Below are positions 1-9,431 of a stretch of 14,041 bases of DNA, piece by piece. Within the stretch, counting starts at the first letter, position 1, and the number at the start of each line of letters is the position of its first letter. The position numbers and the translations under genes were made by a program. The stretch comes from Cruorifilaria tuberocauda (lineage: Eukaryota; Nematoda; Chromadorea; Rhabditida; Onchocercidae), in assembly GCA_013365365.1 (NCBI GenBank), contig JABVXU010000952.1, forward strand, positions 1 to 14,041. The letters run 5' to 3'. The notes below the pieces were generated by a model, which saw only the letters and a program-made list of their open reading frames with translations, did not search any database and was not told the origin of the DNA.

Positions 1-410
1 GACCGTACGTTTGTTCGGAATGCGGGAAAAATTTCTCCCAAACATCGAATTTGAGAGTTCACATAATGACTCATACCGGTGAAAGACCGTACGTTTGTTC
101 GATATGCGGAAAAGATTTTCCTAAATTATCGAATTTTAAAAAGCATATAAAGAGTCACACCGGTGAAAAGCCATACAGTTGTTCGATGTGCAAACGAAAT
201 TTCTCTGACTCATCGAATTTAAAGATTCATATGGGGATTCATACCGGTGAAAGGCCGTATATTTGTTTGGAATGCGGAAAAAAATTTCCTTATCCATCGC
301 ATTTAGCAGTTCACATGAGGATTCATACCGGTGAAAGACCGTACAGTTGTTCGAAATGCGGGAGAAGCTTTTCTCGAAAACATCATTTGAAGAGGCATAT
401 GAAAATTTAG
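1..410 (+). CDS. C2H2 zinc-finger protein, 3' end (5' part outside window)
   Basis: This is the C-terminal part of a probable DNA-binding transcription factor. The frame is open from the first base (codons from base 3) to a TAG at 408-410. It encodes five consecutive C-x2-C-x12-H-x3-H fingers joined by canonical HTGE(R/K)PY linkers, the Krueppel arrangement. The first four fingers have all four zinc ligands. The fifth keeps Cys-Cys-His, but the stop codon sits exactly where the last His is due. Presumed base-contact residues (helix -1,2,3,6) are Q-S-N-V, K-S-N-K, D-S-N-I, Y-S-H-V and R-H-H-R. Linker codons are nearly identical between fingers (ACC GGT GAA A.. CC. TA.), which points to tandem amplification. 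No effector domain is visible here, so the target and orthology cannot be given. The ORF's first ATG (66-68) is internal to a finger and is not the gene start. Confidence 0.93.
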   Translation, partial: PYVCSECGKNFSQTSNLRVHIMTHTGERPYVCSICGKDFPKLSNFKKHIKSHTGEKPYSCSMCKRNFSDSSNLKIHMGIHTGERPYICLECGKKFPYPSHLAVHMRIHTGERPYSCSKCGRSFSRKHHLKRHMKI

Positions 411-1793
411 AGCAATGAGAAATTTTTGCGGAATTTCTTATCTGTAAATCTATTCAATTTAATTACTCACCTTTAATTTCCTTAAATTTATCGATTGGTT
501 TTTCATATTTATTTCGAATGCAATATAAAATTACTATTATTTTACCACTATTATTATTGTTTTACTTGTATTTCGTTTTATTGAATAAACTTTTTCACCG
601 TGCTGTTTACTTGCTTTCTTATTAAACAAGCAATCTTTGTTTTATTAATTATTCAAATAACATCTAAATTAACCTTCGAATTTTTAGTTATCGAAGATTT
701 ACTCTGCCATACGTATGACAGATATCATTTAGTTATCACGTGAAAATGATTCATAATTAAAATTTATAATTTTTTTTTTACGAAATTTTAATCGTATAAA
801 ATAGTTCTGCAATATTTAACAGAATTATAATTAATGTAATTAATTAAATATGCAGCAAAACCATTACTTATTACATGTAAACTGAAATTAAGCAATTTTA
901 TCACTTTTTGCTAATATTAATTCAATTTTTAAAAGATTAAAATCAAATGACATTGCAGAAAAAAATGTTGGCAGTGCTTTGCATAAATTATTTTCCTAAA
1001 TGGAATAGAATAGTTATACTGAAATTATTGAATATGAATGATTAAGCGGCGTTTGTTATTATTTTATTGCTCTATATAGATTATTAATATGGCTAATTTG
1101 TTATTAGCATTTGTGTAAATATTCATCAATACATTCGACAGTTCCCAATAGTATTTATTGGCTTACTTATCACAAATTTCATTATGTATTATTTTTATTA
1201 AGTATTACATTAATTAAGTATTATATTAAGTACTAAGTATTATTTTATTTATTTCAATAAAAAACGTCTGCTTATCTTCAATATTTCTTGTTGTTTATTT
1301 TTGAAATTTTAAAATTCCATAATAAAATTCAGCTAGCACTATTTTTTTAAGTCAGATTTAATTTTGTATAAGTTTATTACTGTATATTTTTGTTGTTTTT
1401 GGAACTTCTGTAGCTTATCTGCAACGAGATGAACTTCTAAATTTATTGTTTTAACGAAAAAAAATCACTCAGTTTATTAGCAATAAATGCAAGACTGTTT
1501 TTAACACATTTAGAAATATATTGGCGAGGTAAAGTTTCTTTTTTAAGCTAATTTCGACTTCTCTTAAACAACATTTGATTACTGGTAAACTTGAATATTT
1601 TTAGAATTGGCAAGAAGCTACAATATGTATTTCATTAATTTCTTCCTCTCTTCTATCAGTTAAACATCCAAAATACAGTAAGTTCATACAGTAGTTAGTT
1701 AAGATACTGTAGTAATACAGTAGTAAGATGGATATCAAATTTTTTTTAGGCGAATTGGATAATTTTAGAAACTTTTGAAGAATATAATTTCAG
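411..1793. other. AT-rich intergenic stretch, no gene seen
   Basis: After the 3' UTR of the zinc-finger gene this stretch is low-complexity A/T with frequent stops in all frames. There are short imprecise repeats of TTAAGTATTA at 1199-1250, and a cluster of TACAGTA motifs (three copies plus one inverted TACTGTA) at 1674-1725. No RNA gene was recognised. Confidence 0.6.
584..589 (+). promoter_or_regulatory. Poly(A) signal AATAAA for the zinc-finger gene
   Basis: This is the first AATAAA downstream of the zinc-finger stop, about 175 bp into the presumed 3' UTR. The hexamer is clear, but in such AT-rich DNA chance occurrences are common. Confidence 0.5.
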
Positions 1794-1892
1794 GAAGCAC
1801 AACCGGAACAGACAGAACCGTTAGATTTATCAATGCCGAAAGTGGAGAAGAAATTGAATCACAAGATTCATTAATTCAAAAAACCATTAAAA
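1794..1892 (+). CDS. Candidate orphan exon, 99 bp, phase 1/1
   Basis: Directly after a good acceptor (ATAATTTCAG, ending at 1793) there is a stretch much richer in G and C than its surroundings. It stays open and encodes roughly STTGTDRTVRFINAESG followed by an acidic, Ser/Gln-rich run. A GT at 1893-1894 gives a donor in the same phase, so the exon would be 33 codons and symmetric (phase 1 on both sides). The DRTVRF...ESGEE pattern loosely resembles a WD40 repeat strand, but one exon is too little to assign a family. Without the splice the frame runs to a TGA at 1982-1984 through AT-rich, less protein-like sequence. No partner exon was found on either side, so it may be the remnant of a decayed gene, or belong to a gene with long introns reaching beyond the window. 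The donor GTTATA is weak. Confidence 0.35.
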
Positions 1893-2040
1893 GTTATAAT
1901 TATCAACTTATCAACTTATATTTTTATCCTATTAATATTAATTCTAACATCGAAGTATTAGCTAACTCAAGCAGCTTTTTGTGATAAACCTGCAAAAGAG
2001 CTGCATTAGTAAATTAATAAGCTTTTAAAGTAATTTTCTT

Positions 2041-2100
2041 CTACAAGAGTTCTTCAACTTTCCATTCACTAATCTTAATTTTCTCGAGTAATGATCTAGC
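2041..2100 (-). CDS. Weak candidate last exon on the minus strand
   Basis: Read on the minus strand, an ATTTCAG acceptor (complement of 2101-2107) is followed by 19 codons and a TAG, giving ARSLLEKIKISEWKVEELL. The composition is protein-like and charged. No upstream exon on the minus strand was found between here and the kelch gene, and a second frame is also open over the same bases. It is recorded only as a candidate. Confidence 0.15.
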   Translation of the reverse strand, partial: ARSLLEKIKISEWKVEELL

Positions 2101-2359
2101 CTGAAATTGATGAAAACTGTCCGAATCCGTTTTGTTGCAATTAAAAGTACCGTAGCAATCCTATGTAAATTTTACAAATTAAGAAAAGAAATTTTTTTCT
2201 CAAAATATTAATTTATTTGTTAAACGGAAAAACAATGAAAAGAACTTTAACACTTTCAATAATATATGTAAAATAATTAATAATATAAATAATTAATAAT
2301 ATATGATCACTTATTTCAGCATGAAACTATTATTCATAATCTCGCAAGTAATGTCTTTG

Positions 2360-2400
2360 TGACGCAAATAATATCGTTTTGATTAGCGATATTTGCGTCA
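2360..2400. repeat. Inverted repeat carrying paired TGACGCAAAT sites
   Basis: TGACGCAAAT at 2360-2369 is matched by its exact reverse complement at 2391-2400. A further ATCG/CGAT pair (2373-2376 with 2387-2390) extends the stem across a 3-base bulge, leaving a 10-base loop. TGACGCAA resembles bZIP (CREB/ATF-C/EBP) half-sites, so this could be a paired protein-binding site as well as a hairpin. Confidence 0.6.
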
Positions 2401-2544
2401 TTTGCATAATTGAATAAATCATTTTGGTTATTTTTTCACTGGAATTTTAATTTCAATTTAATTTTTAATCAGGTAATAAAATTGTAGAATTTCTAAAATT
2501 TAACGTAAATTTTTTTCATCTAATTTTTAACTTGGTTAATTATT

Positions 2545-2700
2545 ATGATTGACTTAGTTTCATTATTACGATGGTTACTTTTTATTATGACGATTGTTTA
2601 TTTATTATTATAATGGTTACTTATTATTATGATAATTATTAATTATTACAATGGTTACTTGATTATTATGATTACTATGATTATTTCATTATTGTGATTA
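2545..2700. repeat. Diverged ~40-bp minisatellite, about 3 copies
   Basis: The core ATGGTTACTT recurs at 2571, 2613 and 2651 (spacing 42 and 38 bp), embedded each time in TTATTATNA-rich sequence. The flanks continue as ATTATGATTA-type degenerate repeats. Confidence 0.7.
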
Positions 2701-3690
2701 TTTGATAAAAAGTTTTTATGTATTTTTAAATTTCAATTTTTTCTGTTCTAAATTATATTTTTCATATTTTCCGCCTTGCAATTCTTGTATGCATATATTC
2801 TCTATTATTCTTCTAATTGATCTACTCTCGGGGAAACTTCGAGGTATATTACATCTTTCTTTCAATTGTTACTATTCTTGTATCAATGTTACCTGTTGTA
2901 AAATTCTCTTCTATGTTTGTTAGCAGATGATATAATTAATTCTGTTAGTTAGTTAGTTAAAGGAAAATTACTTTTCGATCAATTTAATTTGCTCTAATTT
3001 CAGTTTATAAATGTAAAAAATAATTTTTGATTATAGAAGTTTTGATATCATTTAAAAATTCGAACTTATTAATTCGATCTATCAATTCAACTCAATCAAT
3101 TCGATCAATTCGATAGTTGCCTATTTAAAACTTTTATACCGTTTAACACTAATTTGTTATTACTTTATTCGTCAATTTGTCGCATAACTTATACTTTTTT
3201 AAATTGTATTAAATTTGAACAATGATTTCATTTCCTTTACTCATAATGTACTGGATCTTCAAGATGAAGAATATTTTTAATAGTAATTCAATTTACAATA
3301 ATTATTCATTATTTATTTAACTTAGAGAATCTTTTAAAAAATTATAATTTTGTTTATTATTATTAGAGAACAATAAATACTAATATTAATATTATTAGAG
3401 TAAATAATTATGTCAAAAATTTAGATCATTTCTGATAATTTCTGTAATTTAGTATTCACTAATTGTTCAATTTTCATATTTAGCTTGAATCACTATCATA
3501 TTAATTAATAATTATTTATTTAACTTAGAATATTTTGCATATGGGAGTATGATTGCAATTTTCTTCATTGATATTGATTTTCTAGTTTCGATTTTATTAA
3601 ACTTTTTAAATTTCAAATAGCAAACAAAACTTCATCATTTTCAAGCGAAAATTCAAAACGTATTTAACTAATTTCAATCATTTTTCATAA
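2701..3690. other. AT-rich intergenic stretch, no gene supported
   Basis: A 73-codon open frame at 2702-2923 is Phe/Tyr/Ile/Cys-rich and lacks a convincing start context or partner exon, so it was not called. At 3064-3115 there is a short simple repeat of TCAATTCGAT. The rest has dense stops on both strands. Confidence 0.5.
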
Positions 3691-3696
3691 TTTCAG
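3687..3696 (+). promoter_or_regulatory. Candidate trans-splice acceptor ahead of the kelch gene
   Basis: CATAATTTCAG ends at 3696, 47 bp before the start codon of the kelch gene. It has the shape of the acceptors used inside the gene. In nematodes such a site just upstream of the first ATG commonly receives the spliced leader; use of this one is an inference. Confidence 0.45.
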
Positions 3697-3743
3697 CAAC
3701 TAGTGAAAGGTCACATATACCATAATTAATTAATTCATTCATT

Positions 3744-6700
3744 ATGGGATGTTGGATAGTTGAGTTAGAAGGTGGTCCAAAACGAGCAAATCAAGCAGCG
3801 GTCGCGATCGGTGATAAGATTTATGCTTTTGGTAGTTGTCATTGTCGACGTGATCTAACCACCAATCAGATTATCGAAACTTTTGCTGTACATGTTTTGA
3901 ATACCGGTTTGTTTAATAATTTATTTAAACTTTTCTAATTTTTATTTGGTTCTAAAATTGATTGAATTTTTTTCTAATTTTATCATATCTCATTAAAATT
4001 AACAAATCTCAAAAATCAATTCTGTTCCATACATTTAATTTCATAGATGTTTTTTGTATACATTCATTCATTGGATGTTTTTTTTTGTTTGATAGTAATC
4101 ATTTCAAATTATAGTTGTTTAATTTTTTTTTCTTCATTATATCAAGGAAAATTCTAAAAATAAGTTTTAATTTTATCACTAATTTTTAACCGATTATCGT
4201 TTAACTTTTTAATTATTATAACTTTCTAGTTGATTATCGTTGGAAACTTTTGCTAACAACAGCATTCCAACCAAATCCTTCCGAACCATTAATCGATGGA
4301 TCAGGTTGCGTATATCAAGCATACGGTGAAATACCGTCTCTCCGAGTAGGCCATACCGTAGTTGAACATCAGGGGTTGGTTTATATGTGGGGAGGTTATT
4401 CGCCCGCGATGAATGTGGTGTGCAGAAAAATGTATTGCTTTAATCCTGGTACTTTTTTTTTCAGCTTACGCATACATATTTTACAAATGCTACTTTAAAA
4501 TTTAACAAATTTAAAATTTTAAGATTTTAGAGTTAATTTAATTAATTATAAAATTTTTGATAATTTGTAAAAATAAAATTAACAATGATACAGTACATCA
4601 TAGATGAATTATGGACTTCATCTGTTTTTAAGAATGAAGCAATCAGTGTAAAATAATTGTGGAATCAATAATTCACGTGCAATGATTAAATATATCATTA
4701 TTGATTTGAATGCACTGTTAACATTTAATTATAAATGAACAGGAAAAAGTATTTTTTAGTAATAATGGAAAAATAAAATTCTGCATGTGACGTGAAGAAA
4801 CAAAAGATAAGACAAAAAAATTATCCAAAATAGAATAGTAATCAATATAAGCAAAGGCAAAACAATAATTAATTTATGTTTAATGGAATTGGTATATTAA
4901 GGTTAATTGTTCTTTTGTTAAAAAGTTAATAATATTTAATCTTGATATTGATAAGTAATCTTATTTTTGTTTTTTATTAAGTAAAACTAATATAGTAAAA
5001 CTTATCAAAATAAGCAAAACTTATTGAAGAAAAAAGTTATTAATTATAAAATGATAAAATGATAATGTGTTTAATAGAATTGATGTATTAAAATTATATG
5101 TTCTTTTTTTGTTACAAAATTAATAATATTTAATCATGATATTAATGATTAATCTTATTTATGTTTGTTTTTCTTATCAAAGAAAAAAATCATAATATTA
5201 ATATAACGATTATTGATTAGAGTGGTGTGATAAAATGATGAAATCATGACTTCTTGTTCTTGAAATAATTAAATAATTCAACTTTTTTTGAAGAAAAACG
5301 AACTTGGTCAGTAATTCCATGTGCTAACAGAATGCCAGGTCGACGTGCAAAGCATACTGCTATTGTTTACAATAATGCAATGTTTATTTATGGAGGCATC
5401 GAAAATGATTTTGCAAGCAATCGAACAACGTAATTATTTAAAAATTATTGCAGATTTTTAAGAGTGAAAGTTACAAATCATTCCTATCATTTTCAAGAAT
5501 GAAACTTAGATATCAAGAAATAAAAAGATCTAAAATGAAACTTAGAAATCAAAGATGAAACAAGTTGAAAATTTTATTTTCTTAACAAGTAACATTTTAA
5601 TGATAGTAAGCAAGAGGATGAAATTTAATCAATTTTTATATTCTTAGTTTATGGAATGATATTTGGGCATATTATTTTAATACAAGAAAATGGTGTCAAA
5701 TAACTATACATGTAAGTTATTTACTTCATTTTTATTTTTACGAGAAAAAAATTATCAATCATTCTTGTCATTTTCAATAAATCAAACTTATATTAATCAT
5801 GTTTTTTTTTTTCATATGCTTAATTAAAATTAATGATGCTAATATGTTGCGACATTTTATATTGACCTCATTGATCACATGGAATACAATCTGCTTGCTG
5901 TTGCTTGATTTAAATTTTACATTTTTGATAAATATGTAAATTGGTTAAATTTATCAATAATGATATTTTATTTATGGAAAACTGTACAGGGTGCAATACC
6001 ACCACAACGATTCAAACATACAGCGTGTATGATCGATGGAAAAATGTACGTATATGGTGGAATTAACTCACTTCGCAGAGACTTATTTCTAGACGTGTTT
6101 GATTTAGAGCAAAGATATTGGGAAAGACCATTAGTAAGAGGTCATAGGCCAAATGGAGTACAATCTGCTTGCTGTTGTTTGTTTTAAATTTTACATATTT
6201 GATAAATATGTGAATTATTCAGGCAGTCAATTAAATTGATCTTATTTCAGTTTTTATGTTTTTTTTTTTTTTTTTCAAAAAAAAAGAGGTTATTTTTAAT
6301 TATATATTTGCCTATTGAATTCCTGAAATGATCAATACTTAAATTTCAATATGATCAATTAAGATAAAAAGTTTTTTTTTTTTTTTTTACTGATAATTTT
6401 AAGAAATAAATATTTTGATGAATATAATATTGAAACTAATAATTTTTAAAAATGCAAATGAATAACCGGGATATCTTAATGATTTTTAGGGGTTTATAAT
6501 AATAAAATGTATCTATTTGGTGGATGCCGAAATAGAATTGATCAATACGTGGCTATATTGTATCAATTTGATCCTGAAACATTGACTTGGTATAAAATGA
6601 AACCATTAGGTTTTATTGGTCCAAATGGTCGAGAACGGCATTGTGGAGTTATCGTTGGTGATTGTGCTTACATCTTTAGTGGTGTATCGTAAGGATTTTT

Positions 6701-8130
6701 GATACATTTTCATCATTTTCAATTCATTGCATCATAAATAATTTTTTAATAAATACAGTAACACTTGCATACAGTCATGTGTACTATGCAAATCTTTAAT
6801 CAATACTGTATATTTTTGATACATACAGTAATTTGCACAGTACACAGTAATTTTGCACCCCGTATACAGTCATGTATACTGTACAAATTTTAATCATATA
6901 TTATTAGTAAAAAAATCTACTAATCAACTTTTTGAATGTTAAAGGAGAGATATTTCAAGAATATTCGATAGAAAGAAAGTTGAAGAAATTTTCAGGATTA
7001 TAGTCTATTTAACGTAATTACGTAATGTATATCAGTTTTAATTAGAATATATGATTGAAACTTATACAACATATTAATTCATGCAAAAATGCGATTCATT
7101 TGATTGCTACTAATTTTTTCCATTTCTAAAAAAAAAATCCTAATATTATTTATTCTTTTCTTTAGTTCTGTTGTTGCTTTTAATGAATATATGGGTTTTG
7201 GATGTTTGATGGAAATGTGTGATCTTCATGTTATGAATCACAGTTAGTTTTAAAATAATTTGATATGTAATTTAATTTAAAATTAAATTAAATTAATAAA
7301 TAATTTGATATAATTTAACATTGATATGCAAATAGGAAAAGACAAGAATGAATCATCATTATCATTATATTATTATCTTTTTATTTTTATTGTTGCAAAC
7401 AGAAAGTGTTATTATCTTTCAATTGATAACATTAATATAGCTCCAAATATAAGAAATTCTTAACTGTTTACGTGAATATATCAAATTTATAACATATTAA
7501 TTCATACAAACTTCATTGAAATAGTGATTTTCCATCAATAACTTTATTGAAATCGTAATTTTTCATTGATAACTTTATTAAAATCGTGATTTCCCATTGA
7601 TAACTTCATTGAAATTGTGATTTCCCACTGACCTAATTAATCATAAGTTGCAAAATTATTATATTTTTCATTAATTTTTTTTATTTAGATTGGACGTTGA
7701 AGAATCTTGCCTCAATTGCTGTTATACGATATAAATTCCATTTAACAATTCCCAATCAGATTCCACATGATTTAAAGTCAATTTCTATTCATTATATTAT
7801 TTTCATTTTTGAACTTATTGAAATTTCAACCTTTTGTATTTTTATTTTATTTATTTAAGTTTAAATTTACAATTAAAAATTCTAAATATTTCAAGAAAAA
7901 ATGAACTGTAAACTTTGTTTCATAAAATTTTCGCAATTTGTTCATGTTTTCAAAATTAAAAAAATATTAATTCATACAAACCTTATTAAAATCATGATTT
8001 GCATTGATCTGATTGTTGATCTGATTAATAGTCTAATAAATGAAGAAAGATAAATTGCAAAATTTATTTGAATTGTTCAAATTTCAGGTCTCATCTTGGT
8101 ATGATGACGTTAAGAAATAATATATTATGA
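3744..8130 (+). CDS. klhdc3: Kelch-repeat protein, KLHDC3-like CUL2 ligase receptor; complete, 9 exons, 391 aa
   Basis: Exons: 3744-3906, 4230-4448, 5294-5429, 5648-5711, 5990-6176, 6490-6688, 7166-7242, 7689-7776, 8088-8130 (TGA). Phases agree at every junction; the 1176-bp total gives 391 residues, close to vertebrate KLHDC3 (about 382). The protein opens MGCWIVELEGGPKRANQAAV, like the KLHDC3 N-terminus, then carries six kelch blades with double-Gly signatures near residues 30 (GS), 109, 161, 217, 267 and 320 (SG). The tail has a BC-box-like TLKNLASIAV (351-360) and a Cul2-box-like IPHDL (373-377). In the family, the propeller reads C-terminal degrons while the tail binds elongin B/C-CUL2 in nucleus and cytoplasm; that role is inferred here. 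Blades 1 and 6 have degenerate Gly pairs, and the BC-box Cys is Ala. Three joins are least certain: the exon 3 acceptor is TTGAAG rather than YAG, the exon 5 donor at 6177 was chosen by alignment, and exon 8 could instead read through to a stop at 7856-7858. The exon 9 join was preferred because it restores the family C-terminus. Confidence 0.88.
4449..5293 (+). repeat. Intron 2 of the kelch gene with internal ~110-bp duplication
   Basis: The longest intron contains two diverged direct copies, about 4873-4980 and 5064-5175. They share the order GTTTAAT(G/A)GAATTG, then TGTTCTTTT, then AATAATATTTAATC, then TGATATT and TTAATCTTATTT-like blocks. The donor is followed at once by a T-run and CAG (4449-4465), which mimics a complete but impossibly short intron. 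Confidence 0.65.
5712..5989 (+). repeat. Intron 4 with a copy of the exon 5/intron 5 boundary
   Basis: Bases 5881-5942 match 6155-6216 at roughly 90% by eye. The source spans the last codons of exon 5 and the first ~40 bases of intron 5. In the intron copy the donor GTTTGT has become GCTTGA, so the copy cannot splice the same way. The intron also shares a CATTTTCAA-containing block with intron 3 (5486-5520 and 5750-5790). Confidence 0.8.
6762..6900 (+). repeat. Repeat cluster in kelch intron 6 built on TACAGT motifs
   Basis: Two ~36-bp direct copies (6767-6802 and 6862-6898) share ATACAGTCATGT(G/A)TACT and (T/G)CAAAT. Several CAGTAA(T)TTTGCAC units lie between them. The TACAGT ends recall Tc1/mariner termini only faintly, and no transposase remnant is present. 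Confidence 0.55.
7512..7632 (+). repeat. 31-bp minisatellite, four copies, in kelch intron 7
   Basis: Four head-to-tail units start at 7512, 7543, 7574 and 7605. Each reads TT(C/T)ATT(G/A)AAAT, then a GTGATTT-like core, then a CCAT-like segment and, in the first three, ATAAC. The last unit loses register near 7630. A related single copy lies in intron 8 at about 7968-8012. Confidence 0.9.
7694..7776 (+). other. BC-box and Cul2-box-like region of the kelch protein
   Basis: Exon 8 encodes TLKNLASIAV at 7694-7723, which fits the elongin BC-box pattern (S/T/P)-L-x3-C-x3-(A/I/L/V) except that Cys is replaced by Ala. IPHDLK follows from 7760, matching the Pro-centred start of a Cul2 box. Together they indicate an adaptor for a CUL2 ligase; whether the Ala variant still binds elongin C cannot be told from sequence. 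Confidence 0.65.
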
Positions 8131-8428
8131 TAGTCATGTATTCCGTGAAAAAGTTTTAGAAATGATAACGATTGAAACGATGAATTGGATGATTTTCATT
8201 AAAAAAAAAAATCTATGCTTACCTTTGCTTATTTCTAACAGCTCATTGGAAAGAAAGAATTATGCAAAAATATTTCGTTTCACTTCATTTAATTTAGGTC
8301 ATTTCCAACTTGTAGCATTATTTGACTTAAAAGTTTGAATAGTCTTTTATGATTATGATAATCAATATAATTATGATTTCATTGAAATTGTTTCAGTCAA
8401 TCTCGCTTTTTTTTAATTGCTTCTTTTC

Positions 8429-8434
8429 AATAAA
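8429..8434 (+). promoter_or_regulatory. Possible poly(A) signal of the kelch gene
   Basis: AATAAA lies about 300 bp after the kelch stop codon at 8128-8130. It is the first exact hexamer downstream. Confidence 0.35.
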
Positions 8435-9373
8435 AAGTTATTCATATGTCTCATTTTTCATTCATTCTTCTTTTTTTTTTTGAGGAAAGTTTTTTGGTGT
8501 AATCGAATTCAACAAGCAGTACTTAAATAATACTCAAAATTCATTTTTCTTTACCTGATTATTATCATCATTTGTTTCAGAACTTCGATATTCTGTAATC
8601 ATTATTTTCTGTATATATCTTTGCTATTGAATAGTATATTCTTTTCAGATTTCATATTACAACAATCACTAAATGACCTTTGACTTGGAATTTAATTGTT
8701 TTTTGTTTACCATTTTTTTTAAAAACGAAGCTTTTTGAAATCAATCTGATGGTATCGTATAGCTTAAATTTACAGATTGCTATATTTTTTTGAGAAGTTT
8801 TGTGATGCAATCGAATTCAATAAAGATTTACTATTTGATAAAGGATTTCACTCATTTTTACGTTATCACTAGAAATTACTACGAGTAAATTAGGCAGTTA
8901 GAAGTTATGAATAAAACTGATTACCAAGTTTTTCCATATTACTTTTTAATTAGAGAGTTGAGTGTTTCTTTTGATAGAGATTTAGTGATGAGTGCTTTCG
9001 GTTGCTTTTTTATCGATAAGTTTGTTTTGCACTGTTTATGAAGTATTAGTTCAGAAGGGATCTAAGTGCAAATTGATAATGCTAGTTTGCAATTAACAAT
9101 ACTAGTTTATAGTGATAATGAAAAACACTCTTCTAGTAATGATAGCTAAGTGTTATTCATAGTGAAAAATTCTTTCAGTATTATTTGACAAATGCGGTAT
9201 TTGCGGTAAACAAATCAATCTGATTATTTGTTAAGTGAAGTTAACCATTTGTAGCATCTTTTGGGATCAGTGATCAAAAATCGAGGATAAAAATAATAAA
9301 CAGGTATAATAAATAAACAAGCAAAGTAAGCAGCAAGTAATGAATTTACTGGAAATACTTGAAATAGACTATT

Positions 9374-9431
9374 TTTATAGTACTGATTACGGTAGAAAAA
9401 CATTTATAGTATCGATTACGGTAGAAAAAAT
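9374..9431. repeat. Two tandem copies of a 29-bp unit
   Basis: TTTATAGTA(C/T)(T/C)GATTACGG followed by TAGAAAAA occurs at 9374-9402 and 9403-9431, with only about three differences. Confidence 0.85.

Noticed and set aside
2702..2923. 73-codon open frame with a Met at 2789 and a GTATAT donor-like site after CTTCGAG
   Set aside because: Composition is Phe/Tyr/Ser/Cys-rich as expected from T-rich noncoding DNA, a 50-codon minus-strand frame overlaps it, and no partner exon or family similarity was found.
7270..7300. Perfect AT-only palindrome TAATTTAATTT-A-AAATTAAATTA
   Set aside because: Made only of A and T in a very AT-rich intron, so expected at some frequency by chance.
7777..7858. Read-through of kelch exon 8 to a stop at 7856-7858
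   Set aside because: The extension is hydrophobic and low-complexity, while splicing to 8088 gives a C-terminus (KSHLGMMTLRNNIL) that aligns with KLHDC3 without gaps. Kept only as an alternative isoform.
8215..8260. Minus-strand donor-like AGCAAAG/GTAAGC, which could end an exon on the opposite strand
   Set aside because: The open stretch before it is fewer than 15 codons and lies in the kelch 3' region; no acceptor was found.
9179..9229. Short frame LFDKCGICGKQINLIIC after an acceptor-like TTCTTTCAG, looking like part of a zinc-finger knuckle
   Set aside because: Only 17 codons, no donor or second Cys/His pair, and no neighbouring zinc-finger sequence; probably chance.
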